Shown here: positions 18,640-27,765 of the stretch, piece by piece
How positions within the stretch are numbered: position 1 is the first letter of the stretch
How the letters are laid out: each line of letters opens with the position of its first letter
Assembly: GCF_026340465.1 (NCBI RefSeq)
Contig: NZ_JAPEPC010000003.1
Coordinates: 62,001-126,000 of the forward strand
Direction: 5' to 3'
Source: Streptomyces sp. NBC_01306
Lineage (GTDB): Bacteria > Actinomycetota > Actinomycetes > Streptomycetales > Streptomycetaceae
DNA length: 64,000 nt
Position numbers and translations under genes: made by a program
Notes under the pieces: generated by a model
Told to the model about the DNA's origin: nothing
The model's input: only the letters and a program-made list of their open reading frames with translations
Database searches by the model: none

Positions 18640-18930
18640 TGCCCGGGAACCTGGCACAGGTCCCGGTACACGGCGACAGGTCGCCGGCATCCTCACCGCC
18701 GCCACCGGTCGGCGGACCAGGGTCGAGCGGATCACCGACGACGCCACGCGCGTACAGCTCCACGAGGCCGGGATGACCGAGGGGTTGGTCGAGGCCGGGC
18801 TCGGAATATCGACCGGCCTGCGCGAGAACTTCGTGCCCGAACAGGGCCGAACCGTCCGGACCACCACCCGACCAGCCTCGCTGCCTGGACCTACGGGCAT
18901 CTCCGGCACCGGATCGTCGACGCGTCGTAG
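18640..18930 (+). pseudogene. C-terminal remnant of an NmrA-like NAD(P)H-binding protein
   Basis: The segment RQVAGILTAATGRRTRVERI and MTEGLVEAGLGISTGLRENF, then FVPEQGRTVRTTT, is typical of the C-terminal end of NmrA/SDR-type proteins. After that the frame slips to TSLAAWTYGHLRHRIVDAS and stop. The N-terminal Rossmann part is absent, so the gene is a fragment. Confidence 0.55.
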
Positions 18931-19128
18931 CCGATCCGGCCGGGTGTGCTCAGCAGAGGCGGTCCGAGCGGCTCTGGTTCACCCTCTGGCTGAGCTCAGC
19001 GGCGAACACTGGGTGAGGTCGTGTCGTGATCGCCCATCAGGTGGGCAAGTAGACACCGTCCCGCCCGCTCAGGTCCGCGCCGTACTCCGGTCTGCCGGCG
19101 CGGCGCACGGACCGGCGGCATATCAAGA

Positions 19129-19650
19129 TCAGAGCAGGTCGCCGAGGTACACGGGAGCGTCCGCCGCCTGGCCAGCGCCAAGGGCGGTCAGCGGTGTCTG
19201 TAGCCCGAGCGGAAACAGGGCCAGCTCGCTGAGCGTGGCCAGGGGATGCCGGACAACGGCCGATTGTGTGCGGTCTGGCGCTGTCGCCGGCAACGCGGCT
19301 TCGGACTCCAGTTGGGCTTTGAGGTACAGCTGAAGCTGGTGCAGTTGAGTGCGGTGATACGGATTGCCGGAGTTCTGCTCCGGTAGGTACTCGCGGACCC
19401 AGAGCAGTTCACCGACACTGACCCGCAATCCAGTCTCCTCCAGTACCTCACGGACTGCTGCTTCGGCAGCCGTCTCACCAGGCTCGACACGTCCGCCGGG
19501 CAGCACGTGGAATTCCTGGCCGCTGTCGCAGTGCCGGATCAGAAGGATCCGACTCGCGTGATCCACTACGACAGCGCGAGCACTCACCCGCAGTTCGGAG
19601 GCGAGTGGTCGTCGCCCGGCACCGGACGACGACAGCGCATGATCGTTCAT
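19129..19650 (-). CDS. NUDIX hydrolase
   Basis: A 173-residue protein with a complete Nudix box: GGRVEPGE, seven residues, then REVLEETGL, matching Gx5Ex7REUxEExGU. The N-terminal strand (VSARAVVVDHASRILLIRHC) and the LPGG before the box are also typical. Nudix enzymes cleave nucleoside diphosphate-linked compounds using Mg2+ held by the box glutamates. The substrate cannot be told from sequence. The ATG at 19650 is the first that fits the domain; longer forms upstream have no family support. It has no operon partner. Confidence 0.88.
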   Translation of the reverse strand: MNDHALSSSGAGRRPLASELRVSARAVVVDHASRILLIRHCDSGQEFHVLPGGRVEPGETAAEAAVREVLEETGLRVSVGELLWVREYLPEQNSGNPYHRTQLHQLQLYLKAQLESEAALPATAPDRTQSAVVRHPLATLSELALFPLGLQTPLTALGAGQAADAPVYLGDLL

Positions 19651-20157
19651 CCCCGCAGCCTGTGGGCACACCCTGCCGAGAATAGCGAGCTTGAGATGCC
19701 CGCAGGCAGCCGCCTTGGAACACCGCTCGAAACCCAAGCTAAGGGGCATGCGTAGGAAGGCCTTGGTGTCAGATGATGGCGGCACTTGGGATACCGACCT
19801 GAACAGGGCATAGGGAAGGGCGCGTTGAGATGTCGCGGTGCGGCTTTCTATTGGGTTTATGAGGCCAGTTTCGGTGCCGCCTTTCGATAGGTCTGCCGGT
19901 AGTGCATTCGTGGCCACGCGCGCTTTGGATTGGCCGGGGTGGGTCCTCAGGGAGTGTTTATTCACCCGGACGGAGCTGGTCCGGTTCAGCGAGGCGTACG
20001 GAAACCGTGCGTGTCTCCTTGACTTGCTGTAGGTCGGCGGGCTTCTTTTCCGGAAAATGAAAGGCCGTCTCCCTCTGCCGACGGCGGCCGTTCGCGTCGG
20101 ATACGGCGCGTTCTCTTTCCATCACGGGACACCACTTCACGCCTTATCACCTGGGAT
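19651..20157. other. Intergenic stretch, nothing convincing
   Basis: No reading frame shows domain similarity. The base composition is slightly less GC-rich than the surroundings near 19840-20130, which suggests non-coding or foreign DNA next to the transposase remnant that follows. Confidence 0.35.
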
Positions 20158-20772
20158 GTGAGCGTCGACTCGACCGTCTGCCGGGCCCATCAGCACGCCG
20201 CCGGCGCGCGTAAAAAGGGGATCTCCAGCGCGAACCTCCCGGAGGGATCGATACCGAGCCGGGCGACCATGGATTCGGATGCTCCCGAGGTGGTCTGACC
20301 ACGAAGATCCACCTCGCGACCGAGCAGGGGCAGAAGCCGCTGTCGCTGCGGATCACAGTCGGCCACCGGTACGACAGCCCGCAGTTCCAGCCCGTCCTGG
20401 AGTGCATCCGGGTCCCCCGCGCAGGACCGGGGCGGCCACGGACCACGCCGGACAGGGGCCGAGCCGACAAAGCCTACGGCTCCTGTGCGAACCGCTCCTA
20501 CCTGCGCAGACGCAGGATCGAATGCACCCTCCCGGAGAAGGCCGATCAGGTCCGCAACCGCAAGAAGTTCGGCTTCCGAGGCGGCCGACCACCGACCTTC
20601 GACAAGGAGGACTACAAGGAACGCCACGCGGTGGAGTGCGGGATCGACCGACTGAAACGCCACCGCGCGGTAGCCGCGGGATACGACAAGCTGGCCGCGC
20701 GTTACGAGGCAACAGCGCTGGTCGCAGCCATCAACGAGTGGGCTGTGACCAGCATTTTCGCGACAGACCCTA
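20158..20772 (+). pseudogene. IS5-family transposase fragment with frameshift
   Basis: The fragment starts at the second catalytic part: VSVDSTVCRAHQHAAGARKK, then SANLPEG. One base of slippage near 20250 moves the frame to GIDTEPGDHGFGCSRGGLTT. It then runs through TPDRGRADKAYGSCANRSYL and HAVECGIDRLKRHRAVAAGY to AINEWAVTSIF. The normal N-terminal HTH is missing and no stop codon is found before the convergent TetR gene. It is the DDE domain of the Streptomyces IS5-type elements. Confidence 0.8.
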
Positions 20773-21339
20773 GGGCACGGCTCCGGCCGCGCGTACGTCG
20801 GCGAGCGCCTGCCGTGCCAGCGGGCCGAAGCCCTCACTGTTGTCGGTGCTGATCCACTGGTCGTAGGCGATCTCCCAGGCGAGCGTGCCCAGTTGCGCGG
20901 CCACACGCGCGGTCAGGCTCGGGACTCCGCGGCGGTTGAGGGCCTCGATCATCGAGGCGGTGAGCTCGATCCTCTTCAGGGCTTCACGTTCGCGCAGTTC
21001 CGTATTGGCGTTCAGAACGGCCTGGCGCCGACCGCTGAACTCGCGGCGGTCGGCGGTGAAGAACGTCCGGCCGAGCGCATCGAGGGCCTCCGCCACCGAG
21101 TCGAGAGGTCCGGACTCCGGCGGCGCCGAGGCGAACCCTTCGACGAGGAGACCGGCCACCGTGCCCCCGCCGAAGAGCACCTCGCGCTTGTCCGGGAAGT
21201 GCCGGAAGAACGTGCTCTTGGTGAGCCCGGCGTGCTCCGCGATCTCGATCACGGTCGTGTTCTCGTAGCCCTGTTCCTCGAAGAGGTCGAGGGCAGCGGC
21301 GGCGAGTCGTCCTGGTGCGTCGGGTTGCCAGCGAGTCAT
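20770..21339 (-). CDS. TetR-family transcriptional regulator
   Basis: A 189-residue protein. The N-terminal HTH is intact (TVIEIAEHAGLTKSTFFRHF), and the rest is a helical ligand-binding domain of normal length. It is divergent from a quinone oxidoreductase gene at 21423, and the gap carries two similar operator-like sites. It very likely represses that gene and itself, with release by a small-molecule ligand. The DNA-reading helix (GLTKSTFFRHFPDKRE) is almost the same as in the broken TetR at 8096-8663 (GVTKSTFFRHFSDKRE), in line with the shared half-site. Confidence 0.94.
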   Translation of the reverse strand: MTRWQPDAPGRLAAAALDLFEEQGYENTTVIEIAEHAGLTKSTFFRHFPDKREVLFGGGTVAGLLVEGFASAPPESGPLDSVAEALDALGRTFFTADRREFSGRRQAVLNANTELREREALKRIELTASMIEALNRRGVPSLTARVAAQLGTLAWEIAYDQWISTDNSEGFGPLARQALADVRAAGAVP

Positions 21340-21352
21340 GGAAACAGTGTAC

Positions 21353-21403
21353 GGGACTTGGTCCCATCAATGGTGTACGGTCGATAAGACCAAGTCCCAT
21401 CAC
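21353..21403. promoter_or_regulatory. Two inverted TetR operator copies
   Basis: The core GGGACTTGGTC occurs at 21353-21363 on the plus strand and, inverted, at 21388-21398 as GACCAAGTCCC followed by ATCAC. Both carry the GTCCCATCA half-site also found at 8721-8744. They lie between the divergent TetR and oxidoreductase starts. Confidence 0.65.
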
Positions 21404-21422
21404 TGGTCAGGAGAGGTCACCG

Positions 21423-22343
21423 ATGAGTAAAGCTGTCCGCTACCGGCGATTCGGCGGTCCCGAAGTACTCGAACTGCAGGAGATACCCGAGCCGCACGCC
21501 GCACCGGACGAGGTCCGCGTCCGGGTCACTGCCGCCGGGCTGAATCCGATGGATTGGCAGATCACCACACGGCCCGACATGGCGGCGCGGTTCGGCATCA
21601 CCTTGCCGGCCGGGTTCGGCAGCGACTTCGCCGGAGTGGTGGACGAAGTGGGCGCCGAAGCCACCGGATTCGCAGCCGGCAACCGGGTGTACGGGGCGGC
21701 GATTGGCCGGTCCGTCGCCGATTTCGTGCTGGTCAAGACCCCCGCCGCAGACCTGTGGCCCACCCCGGATGGCATCGGCGACGAGGTGGCGGCCACGCTT
21801 CCGGTGTCCGGCCTGACGGCCGCCGCCGCGCTCGCCGCGATCGAACTCCGCGCCGGGGACACTGTCCTGATCGGTGGAGCGGCGGGTGGCGTGGGCATCT
21901 TCGCCGTGCAACTGGCGAAGCTTGCGGGTGCCCGGGTGCTCGGCACCGCCTCCGAGAGCACTTTCGGATTCCTGCGCGGGCTCGGCGCGGAACCCGTGGC
22001 GTACGGCCCTGGCCTGGCGGACCGGGTGCGGGCCCTGGCGCCCGAGGGGATCACCGCCGCAACCGACCTCTTCGGAAGGGAGGCGGCCGAGGCCGCCCTC
22101 AAGCTCGGCGTGGCACCCGAGCGGATCTCCGTCGTGGCCGACGGCCCCGCCCCGCCGCCCGGTGTCCGCAAGGCGGGTGCCCTCGACGCGGGTCCGGGCG
22201 CCCTGGAACGGATCGCCGACGCGATCCATGCCGGCGAGATCACGGTTCCGATCGCGGCGACCTTCCCGGTCGAGCAGATCCGTGAAGCCGTGACGACGCA
22301 GGCCGAGAGGCACGTTCACGGCAAAATCGTGATCGCCCTGTGA
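21423..22343 (+). CDS. Zinc-independent quinone oxidoreductase (MDR family)
   Basis: A 306-residue medium-chain dehydrogenase/reductase. The GroES-like N-terminal domain starts SKAVRYRRFGGPEVLELQEI and contains AAGLNPMDWQIT. The Rossmann domain carries the nucleotide motif GGAAGGVGIFAVQLAKLAG. The catalytic-zinc ligands of alcohol dehydrogenases are absent, which fits the QOR-type NADPH:quinone reductases. The C-terminal GKIVIAL is complete. A GGAGAGG ribosome site precedes the ATG. Regulation by the divergent TetR is expected; together the pair looks like a response unit for quinone-like or electrophilic compounds. Confidence 0.93.
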   Translation: MSKAVRYRRFGGPEVLELQEIPEPHAAPDEVRVRVTAAGLNPMDWQITTRPDMAARFGITLPAGFGSDFAGVVDEVGAEATGFAAGNRVYGAAIGRSVADFVLVKTPAADLWPTPDGIGDEVAATLPVSGLTAAAALAAIELRAGDTVLIGGAAGGVGIFAVQLAKLAGARVLGTASESTFGFLRGLGAEPVAYGPGLADRVRALAPEGITAATDLFGREAAEAALKLGVAPERISVVADGPAPPPGVRKAGALDAGPGALERIADAIHAGEITVPIAATFPVEQIREAVTTQAERHVHGKIVIAL

Positions 22344-22499
22344 ACCGGCACGAGGTGGACTCGGCGGCCAGGATCCACTTTCGCAACAAGCCCTAGTGGA
22401 GACCGTCCGGGACCGTCACGGCCAGCGGAGGCAGAGCGTCAACGGGACTGGCGGCCGGTCAGAGACAGTGGCGCGAGCCCGTGCCAGTTCGCGGGCCCG

Positions 22500-23306
22500 C
22501 TCACTCTTTGCTTGGCCGCCATCTGGGTTGGTCAGGCCCTGACCGGCGTGCGCGCGGCCATCAACTCCAGCCATACAGACGGCAGTTTGCCGTCGTCATG
22601 TGGCTTGAGGCCGGAGCGGGCCGCCGCGCGGAGCACTTCGTGTACGCGTGCATCGGAGAAAGCTGGGACGTCGTCTCCCGGTGGCAGCCCGTTCCAGCTC
22701 AGCACATGCCGGAGTCCCGGGCGCTCGGGGTCCTCGAAATAGACCTCATGGCAGTCCCGCGGATCGCGGTTGATCGCCCATTTGCCCGCGTGCCGCCCGC
22801 GGCGGCTGGAGAGCCGACCTCGATAGGAATCCAGCACCGGACCGGTGCCTTCGTACCAAAGTCCGCCGACCGTCACACCGCGACGGCGGTCGATCTTCAC
22901 GAAGTGGGTGGGCAGCAACTCGTACTACAGGCTTGGATCAGGAATTTCCAGACTGCTCCCACCGCGGGCTGCCGTGGCGGCGAACAGCGTGTTGGGGGTG
23001 GTGCCGCCCACCGGGGTCCCAGGCAGGCGAATACTGATCAACTTTTCGGTTCTGCCACACCGCGACAACCCAGGTCGCCAGAAGGTGCTCCCTCTCCGTA
23101 AGCGTCCAGACAGCGTCTCCCTGCGGGTCCAGGTCCCCGTCCGCGACATCAACACCGCAGAAATCGGGCAGGAGTTCCAGTAGCAACGACTGGATCCCGG
23201 CGAAGGCACGTGCGCAGGCCGCCTTGTCGGTCGGACGCATTGCGCGGGCTGGCAACAGCTCGACCCCCAGAGTGCGCGCGACCTCGACGAACTGATGATT
23301 CTTCAT
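22500..23306 (-). pseudogene. Remnant of a Mu/TnsB-type transposase
   Basis: Pieces of a DDE integrase core and C-terminal domain occur in three frames: KNHQFVEVARTLGVELLPAR and FAGIQSLLLELLPDFCGVDV, then AVWQNRKVDQYSPAWDPGGR, then LPTHFVKIDRRRGVTVGGLW with GKWAINRDPRDCHEVYFEDP. The C-terminal frame is cut by TGA at 22532, where relatives have Trp, and PTQMAAKQR follows in frame. The N-terminal half is missing. A second remnant of the same family lies at 54.2-54.6 kb. Confidence 0.75.
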
Positions 23307-23365
23307 GATCGCCGCAGGTGGGCCGCGGGGCGAGCAGGCTTTTCCTGAGCGACCACCTATGGAAC

Positions 23366-23398
23366 AGGGGCTGCCCGATGGGTCAGCGGGCAGCCCCT
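23366..23398. terminator. Hairpin downstream of VOC gene
   Basis: Perfect 12-base arms AGGGGCTGCCCG and CGGGCAGCCCCT with a 9-base loop, 30 bases past the stop of the minus-strand VOC gene. Confidence 0.7.
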
Positions 23399-23428
23399 CC
23401 AGAAGCCCTTCACCTCGCACGGGAGATG

Positions 23429-23860
23429 TCAGGCGGCGAACACCTGGGAGTCGTCGGCGAACGCCTTGAACTCCAGGGCGTTGCCGGCCGGGTCGAGCAG
23501 GAACATCGTCCACTGCTCGCCGGGTTCGCCTGCGAAGCGTACGTAGGGCTCGATGACGAACTCCGTGTCCGCGAGGCGCAGCCGGTCGGCGAGCCGGTGA
23601 AAGGCGTCGATGGTCAGGATCAGCCCGAAGTGCGGTACGGGGACGTCGTGGCCGTCGACCGGGTTGTGTATCTGTTCGGTGCGGGCCGGGGCGAGGTGGG
23701 TGACGAACTGGTGGCCGTGCAGATTCCAGTCCACCCAGGTGTCGGCGCTGCGGCCCTGCTCCAGGCCGAGCGTCTCACCGTAGAAGCGGCGGGCGGCGGC
23801 CAGGTCGTCGACCGGGACGGCGAGGTGGAAGCGGGGGATGGGGGAGGCGAGAACGGTCAT
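23429..23860 (-). CDS. VOC (glyoxalase/dioxygenase) superfamily protein
   Basis: A 143-residue single-domain protein with paired beta-alpha-beta-beta-beta modules. The first module has FHLAVPVDDLAAARRFYGET, and the last strand carries the typical LLDPAGNALEFKAF with the C-terminal metal-ligand Glu. Other candidate ligands are His in RFHLAV and PHFGLIL. Members bind a divalent metal and act as glyoxalases, fosfomycin-type resistance enzymes or dioxygenases; nothing here tells which. It has a ribosome site (GGAAGGA) upstream and is monocistronic with its own terminator. Confidence 0.9.
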   Translation of the reverse strand: MTVLASPIPRFHLAVPVDDLAAARRFYGETLGLEQGRSADTWVDWNLHGHQFVTHLAPARTEQIHNPVDGHDVPVPHFGLILTIDAFHRLADRLRLADTEFVIEPYVRFAGEPGEQWTMFLLDPAGNALEFKAFADDSQVFAA

Positions 23861-24029
23861 GGGCGGGGTTCCTTCCGGGTGACGTGGAGTGCCTGGCTCT
23901 TACCAGTTCTTCGGACATGCCGGTCCTTATGATGGGTTCACGGGCTGTTCCGGCGGGTCCACAGTGCCTCGGGGAGGCACTGTGACGAGTACACCGCTGC
24001 ACACCGGTGAGAGCGCGACCAGCCCTCGT

Positions 24030-24238
24030 ACCCGCCGAAAACCGGCGCTGACCTGCATCAACGAGGTGATGTCCGGCGCCGACTTGCCCTGAGCGGACGT
24101 CATCACCACGATCGCCCGCCGCAGCCTCACCGCATCCTTCGCCGTCCTACTGATCCGCTGGAGCCGCCGGCCCTCCTCCAGACCAACTGGCCGGACGAAC
24201 ACCTCCGGACGATGCCCCACAACCACCTCCATGATCAC
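24030..24238 (-). pseudogene. N-terminal fragment of an IS630-type transposase
   Basis: EEGRRLQRISRTAKDAVRLR followed by RAIVVMTSAQGKSAPDITSL and MQVSAGFRRV matches the HTH end of IS630-family transposases. The DDE domain is missing. The following 200 bases up to 24444 show nothing else. Confidence 0.65.
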
Positions 24239-24444
24239 GACCCGAAGACAGCCTGCCGCTTCGGCTTCGACGGATCAATTACCCAGCCAAGCAATCGAGA
24301 CGAGCCGCTAGCCACCCGTGCGGCAACTGCGCCGACGTGCTCCTGCTCGGCGGTCACTGCAGCCATAGGTGCACACTCCCGTGCCGGGAACCTTGCCCCT
24401 GGCGGCAGAGGCCACCCCAACCGTGTGGCCGGCGTGCTCGGTGA

Positions 24445-25791
24445 CTACTTCTCAAGCGCTGCCTGGCTCCGGCGCCGTACGTACAGACGGTTGCCCTTCG
24501 GGCCGGTCCACTCCAGGCGTACGACGCCGGCCACCGCGGCATCGCCGGTGCGGGACGGGTCGGCCCAGTATCCGGCGGCCGGATTGCGGAAGAAGGTCGC
24601 CCACAGGTCTCCGTCGCGGTCCGTGAAGAAGTTGTTGTGCCCAGCGCCCACGCCCGCGGTCCAGCGCTCGGAGTACGGTCCTTCGAAACGGTCGGCGACG
24701 GCGACGATCGCGTCGTACTGGTACTGCGTCCGGCCGGTGCCCGCCTCGTCGTAGGTGTAGCGGGGGCTGCCGTAGGCATCGATCGAGGTACGGTCCCACG
24801 CGGCCTGGACCAGGTAGTACTTGCGGCCGTGCTTGAAGACGTAGGCACCCTCCAGGTACGGCTCCGGTGTGTACGGCTTCTGCTGGAAGGCCGGGAGGTT
24901 CGTCGTCGGGACGATGTCCTCCATGTCGTCGCGGAACTTGGCGTAGAGGTTGTTGTGCAGCACCAGCCATGCGTCGGCTCCTTCCGAGAAGAGGCTGCCG
25001 TCGATGTGGTAGTACGCGCCGGGCTTGATGAACGGGGGCCCGCCGATGAACGAATCACCGAAGGGCTTTTCGAGGTTGCCTTCGGCGAGGCGGTACGGGC
25101 CCGCGACTCCGCCGTCGCTCACCAGCAGGAATGAGCCGACCTTCTGGGAGTGGTCGCCCATGCACGCGACGAGGTACCACTTGCCGCGGAAGTAGTGCAG
25201 TTCGGGCGCCCACGCCTCACCCCGCTTGCCGAACTGGTCGTCGTACCAGTACTCCTGCCACGGGGCGACGACCGTGCGGCCGGGGCGGTTCTCCCCGACG
25301 AACTCGGGTGACCACACCTTTCCGCGCTCGGCGCCGGGCCGGATGCCGGTGGTGTCGGCCAGTTGCCAAGGGCCGTGCAGGGACCGTGCCGTCCACACGA
25401 AGATGCCGTCGTTCCAGGGGCCGGCCACGGCGAGGCCGGGCACGCGGGTGGTGCCGGTGGCGACGTAGAGCGCGCGGCCGTCGACGACGAAGCAGTTGAC
25501 GTAGGCGTCGCGCATCCAGACGCGGCCCAACTCCTTGTCTCTGGGCCGGAGTTCCAGGGGAAGGGCAAAGGAGTTGTCCTCCCGCGGCCACAAGTCCTGG
25601 CGGGCGTCCGCGAGTCCGTACGGCTCCGGTTCGGGCCAGTTCTGCGGGTAGTGAGACGTCGGGTGCGCCTGTGTCTGCGCGGGCAGCGCCTCGGCAGTGG
25701 CCGTGGGCAGCGCGGCCACTCCCATGGATCCGGCTATGCCGGTCAGTACGGACCGTCGGCCGATGTGCATTCCGTTCTCGGATCTCTTCAT
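24445..25791 (-). CDS. Secreted GH43-like glycoside hydrolase (Tat signal)
   Basis: A 448-residue protein. The N-terminus has a twin-arginine signal (GRRSVLTGIAGSMGVAAL), so export in folded form is likely. The rest has the repeated blades of a five-bladed beta-propeller, with GH43-style motifs WAPELHYFRGKWYLV, HIDGSLFSEGADAWLVLHN and YLEGAYVFKHGRKYYLVQA, whose Asp/Glu residues are candidate catalytic groups. GH43 enzymes are mainly arabinofuranosidases and xylosidases, with some galactosidases. It lies 54 bases downstream of a sulfatase gene, with its own AAAGGGG site, so it probably works on the same, possibly sulfated, polysaccharide. Confidence 0.82.
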   Translation of the reverse strand: MKRSENGMHIGRRSVLTGIAGSMGVAALPTATAEALPAQTQAHPTSHYPQNWPEPEPYGLADARQDLWPREDNSFALPLELRPRDKELGRVWMRDAYVNCFVVDGRALYVATGTTRVPGLAVAGPWNDGIFVWTARSLHGPWQLADTTGIRPGAERGKVWSPEFVGENRPGRTVVAPWQEYWYDDQFGKRGEAWAPELHYFRGKWYLVACMGDHSQKVGSFLLVSDGGVAGPYRLAEGNLEKPFGDSFIGGPPFIKPGAYYHIDGSLFSEGADAWLVLHNNLYAKFRDDMEDIVPTTNLPAFQQKPYTPEPYLEGAYVFKHGRKYYLVQAAWDRTSIDAYGSPRYTYDEAGTGRTQYQYDAIVAVADRFEGPYSERWTAGVGAGHNNFFTDRDGDLWATFFRNPAAGYWADPSRTGDAAVAGVVRLEWTGPKGNRLYVRRRSQAALEK

Positions 25792-25845
25792 CAGGCTGTC
25801 CCCTTTGTCGTCAAGGCTTGCGGCGTGCTGTCGGCAGCATGTGGT

Positions 25846-27357
25846 TCATGACTGTCCGGCCCCGGAGTGCGCTTCGGGCCCGTCGGATTCGAAGGCGGAA
25901 AGCGTGGTGTCGTAGTCCGTCTCCACGTCGTACATCGGCGTCATCCAGTGGTAGAAATTGTCGCCACGCTCGCGGAGCAGGTCGTACAGCTGCCGGGTCA
26001 GTGTCGTGCGTACGCCGAGTAGTTCCGGGTGGTCGTGGCGGTTGTGCAGCTCGTCGGGGTCGGCATCGAGGTCGTACAGCTCGTTGCAGGACTCGGGGTT
26101 GATCACCAGCTTGTGGCTTCTGGTGCGCAACATCCGCTGCGGGTACGGGAAGTGGTGACCATGGAACTCGGCGAGATGGTGCTCGTCCCACTGCGGGTGC
26201 TCACCGCGTACGAGGGGCAGCAGGCTGCGGCTGTCCACGGCCGGCTCCGTTGCGCTGCCCGCCAGGTCGAGAATGGTGGCGGTGCAGTCGGTGAGGGAGA
26301 CGAACTCGTCGCGCACCTGGCCCTGCGGGGCGCCTGGGACCTTCAGCAGCCCGGGGATGCGGTAGATGTCCTCGTACATGGCCGGCCCCTTGTCGTGCAG
26401 CCGGTGGGCGCCGGTGAATTCGCCGTGGTCGGCGGTGAAGAAGACCGCTGTCCGGTCGTCGAGCCCGAGTTCGCGCATGGCGTCGAGGATGCGCCCGATC
26501 TGCTCGTCGACGAGCGTCACGTAGCCCCAGTAGACGGCGACCAGCTTCCGTGACTCCTCCAGCGCCATGGTGTCGAAGGCCCACAGCTTGCTGTAGTTCT
26601 GCTGGACGGCCGGCTTCGCCGCGAAGGTCTCGCCCACGGAGGCGGGCAGTTCGACCAGCCCGGGGTCGTACATGTCGTAGTACGCGTCCGGGAGGATGTA
26701 CGGCAGATGCGGGCCGAAGAAGTGGGTGGCCAGGAAGAACGGCGCCCCGTCACCGTGGTCCTCCTGCGCGGCGAAGCGATGGAGCATCTCGATGGTGCGC
26801 GTGGCGAGGTAGTACTCGAAGGTGGCTTCGACCGGCTGGTGGAGGCGGGCGGCAAGGAGGTTTCCCGGGCTGCCGTTGGGCGTGGTGCCCCGCACCGGAT
26901 CCGTAATGCGGTACGGGGGCAGGCCGTTCTCCGTCAGGTACGCGAGGTAGTCGGGGTGGTCCACGGGGTTGTGCCAGCCGGCCAGGTCGGGGCCCTCGAA
27001 GCCGTAGTCGGCGGCGGTGCGCTGCACGCCGCCGTGCCACTTGCCGAGCAGGCCCAGGTTGTAGCCCTCGGAACGAAGTTGCTCGGAGAAGGTGAACTGG
27101 CCGTCGGAGAGATCCTCAAGATAGCCGACGTTACGCTCGTAGTTGGCCAGCAGCTTGTGCCGGAACGGAGCCGCCCCGGTGAGCAGGCTGGCGCGCGCCG
27201 GGGTGCAGATCGCGGTAGGAGTGTAGAAGCTGTCGAACCGTGTTCCCTCGTCCGCGAGCCGGTCGATGTTCGGGGTGCGCGTGTGCGGATTGCCGTACGC
27301 GCCCAGGGTGTCCACCCGGTGTTGGTCGGTCATCAGGAAGAGCATGTTGCGGCGCAC
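25846..27357 (-). CDS. Sulfatase (alkaline-phosphatase fold, Cys type)
   Basis: A 503-residue type I sulfatase. I chose the GTG at 27357 because GAAAGG lies 6 bases upstream and the protein begins at once with the metal-binding strand (NMLFLMTDQHRVDTLGAYGN). The signature CTPARASLLTG has Cys51, which is expected to become formylglycine. Other ligands are visible in GLLGKWHGG and FFTADHGEFTGAHRLHDKGP. No signal peptide is visible, so it may be cytoplasmic. It removes sulfate from an organic ester, probably a sugar sulfate. It is first of a two-gene unit with the GH43-like gene and divergent from the ROK regulator. Confidence 0.93.
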   Translation of the reverse strand: MRRNMLFLMTDQHRVDTLGAYGNPHTRTPNIDRLADEGTRFDSFYTPTAICTPARASLLTGAAPFRHKLLANYERNVGYLEDLSDGQFTFSEQLRSEGYNLGLLGKWHGGVQRTAADYGFEGPDLAGWHNPVDHPDYLAYLTENGLPPYRITDPVRGTTPNGSPGNLLAARLHQPVEATFEYYLATRTIEMLHRFAAQEDHGDGAPFFLATHFFGPHLPYILPDAYYDMYDPGLVELPASVGETFAAKPAVQQNYSKLWAFDTMALEESRKLVAVYWGYVTLVDEQIGRILDAMRELGLDDRTAVFFTADHGEFTGAHRLHDKGPAMYEDIYRIPGLLKVPGAPQGQVRDEFVSLTDCTATILDLAGSATEPAVDSRSLLPLVRGEHPQWDEHHLAEFHGHHFPYPQRMLRTRSHKLVINPESCNELYDLDADPDELHNRHDHPELLGVRTTLTRQLYDLLRERGDNFYHWMTPMYDVETDYDTTLSAFESDGPEAHSGAGQS

Positions 27358-27689
27358 GGAGGGCCTTTCGGGTCGGTCCGGCTCGCGCGTCGGCCGGGAC
27401 GGGCGGACGCATCGGAGACGTCGGAATTTCGGGCACGCCGCCTTGACGCCTCGACAGATTCCGCTTGGGGATGGCTGATTCGGCATCCGGTGCGTGCTCG
27501 ACGGTGCCGTGCGACGCATGTTCCGGCCCGGCGATGATTTAAGTCAAGAGGGTGGACGCAAATCGTACGGGGGACCCCGCCGAGGGAGGCATCTACTGTT
27601 TCGCGTTGCCGAAAAGCCGCCCGGCGGGGTGCCGGGCGCGTCTGCACCGTACATGTCGGCAGGTCAGGGTGGACCCGTTGCGGCAGCTG

Positions 27690-27721
27690 TTGACACATAG
27701 CCTTCATATGAACAATTTGTT
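27690..27721 (+). promoter_or_regulatory. Possible promoter/operator of the ROK-sulfatase divergent region
   Basis: The 400-base gap between the sulfatase and ROK genes has lower GC than its flanks. TTGACA at 27690-27695 could be a -35 element, but the matching -10 is weak. The small palindrome AACAA-T-TTGTT at 27711-27721 resembles the A/T-rich operators bound by ROK repressors. Function not proven. Confidence 0.35.
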
Positions 27722-27765
27722 TCGGCTTATTGACGAAAATACTCGGCACTCACATGCTGTCCTGC

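Noticed and set aside
18196..18640. Protein-like pieces such as DLTDIPFDKQVVRIRVHNSV
   Set aside because: Too short and broken to assign; no start, stop or domain that can be supported.
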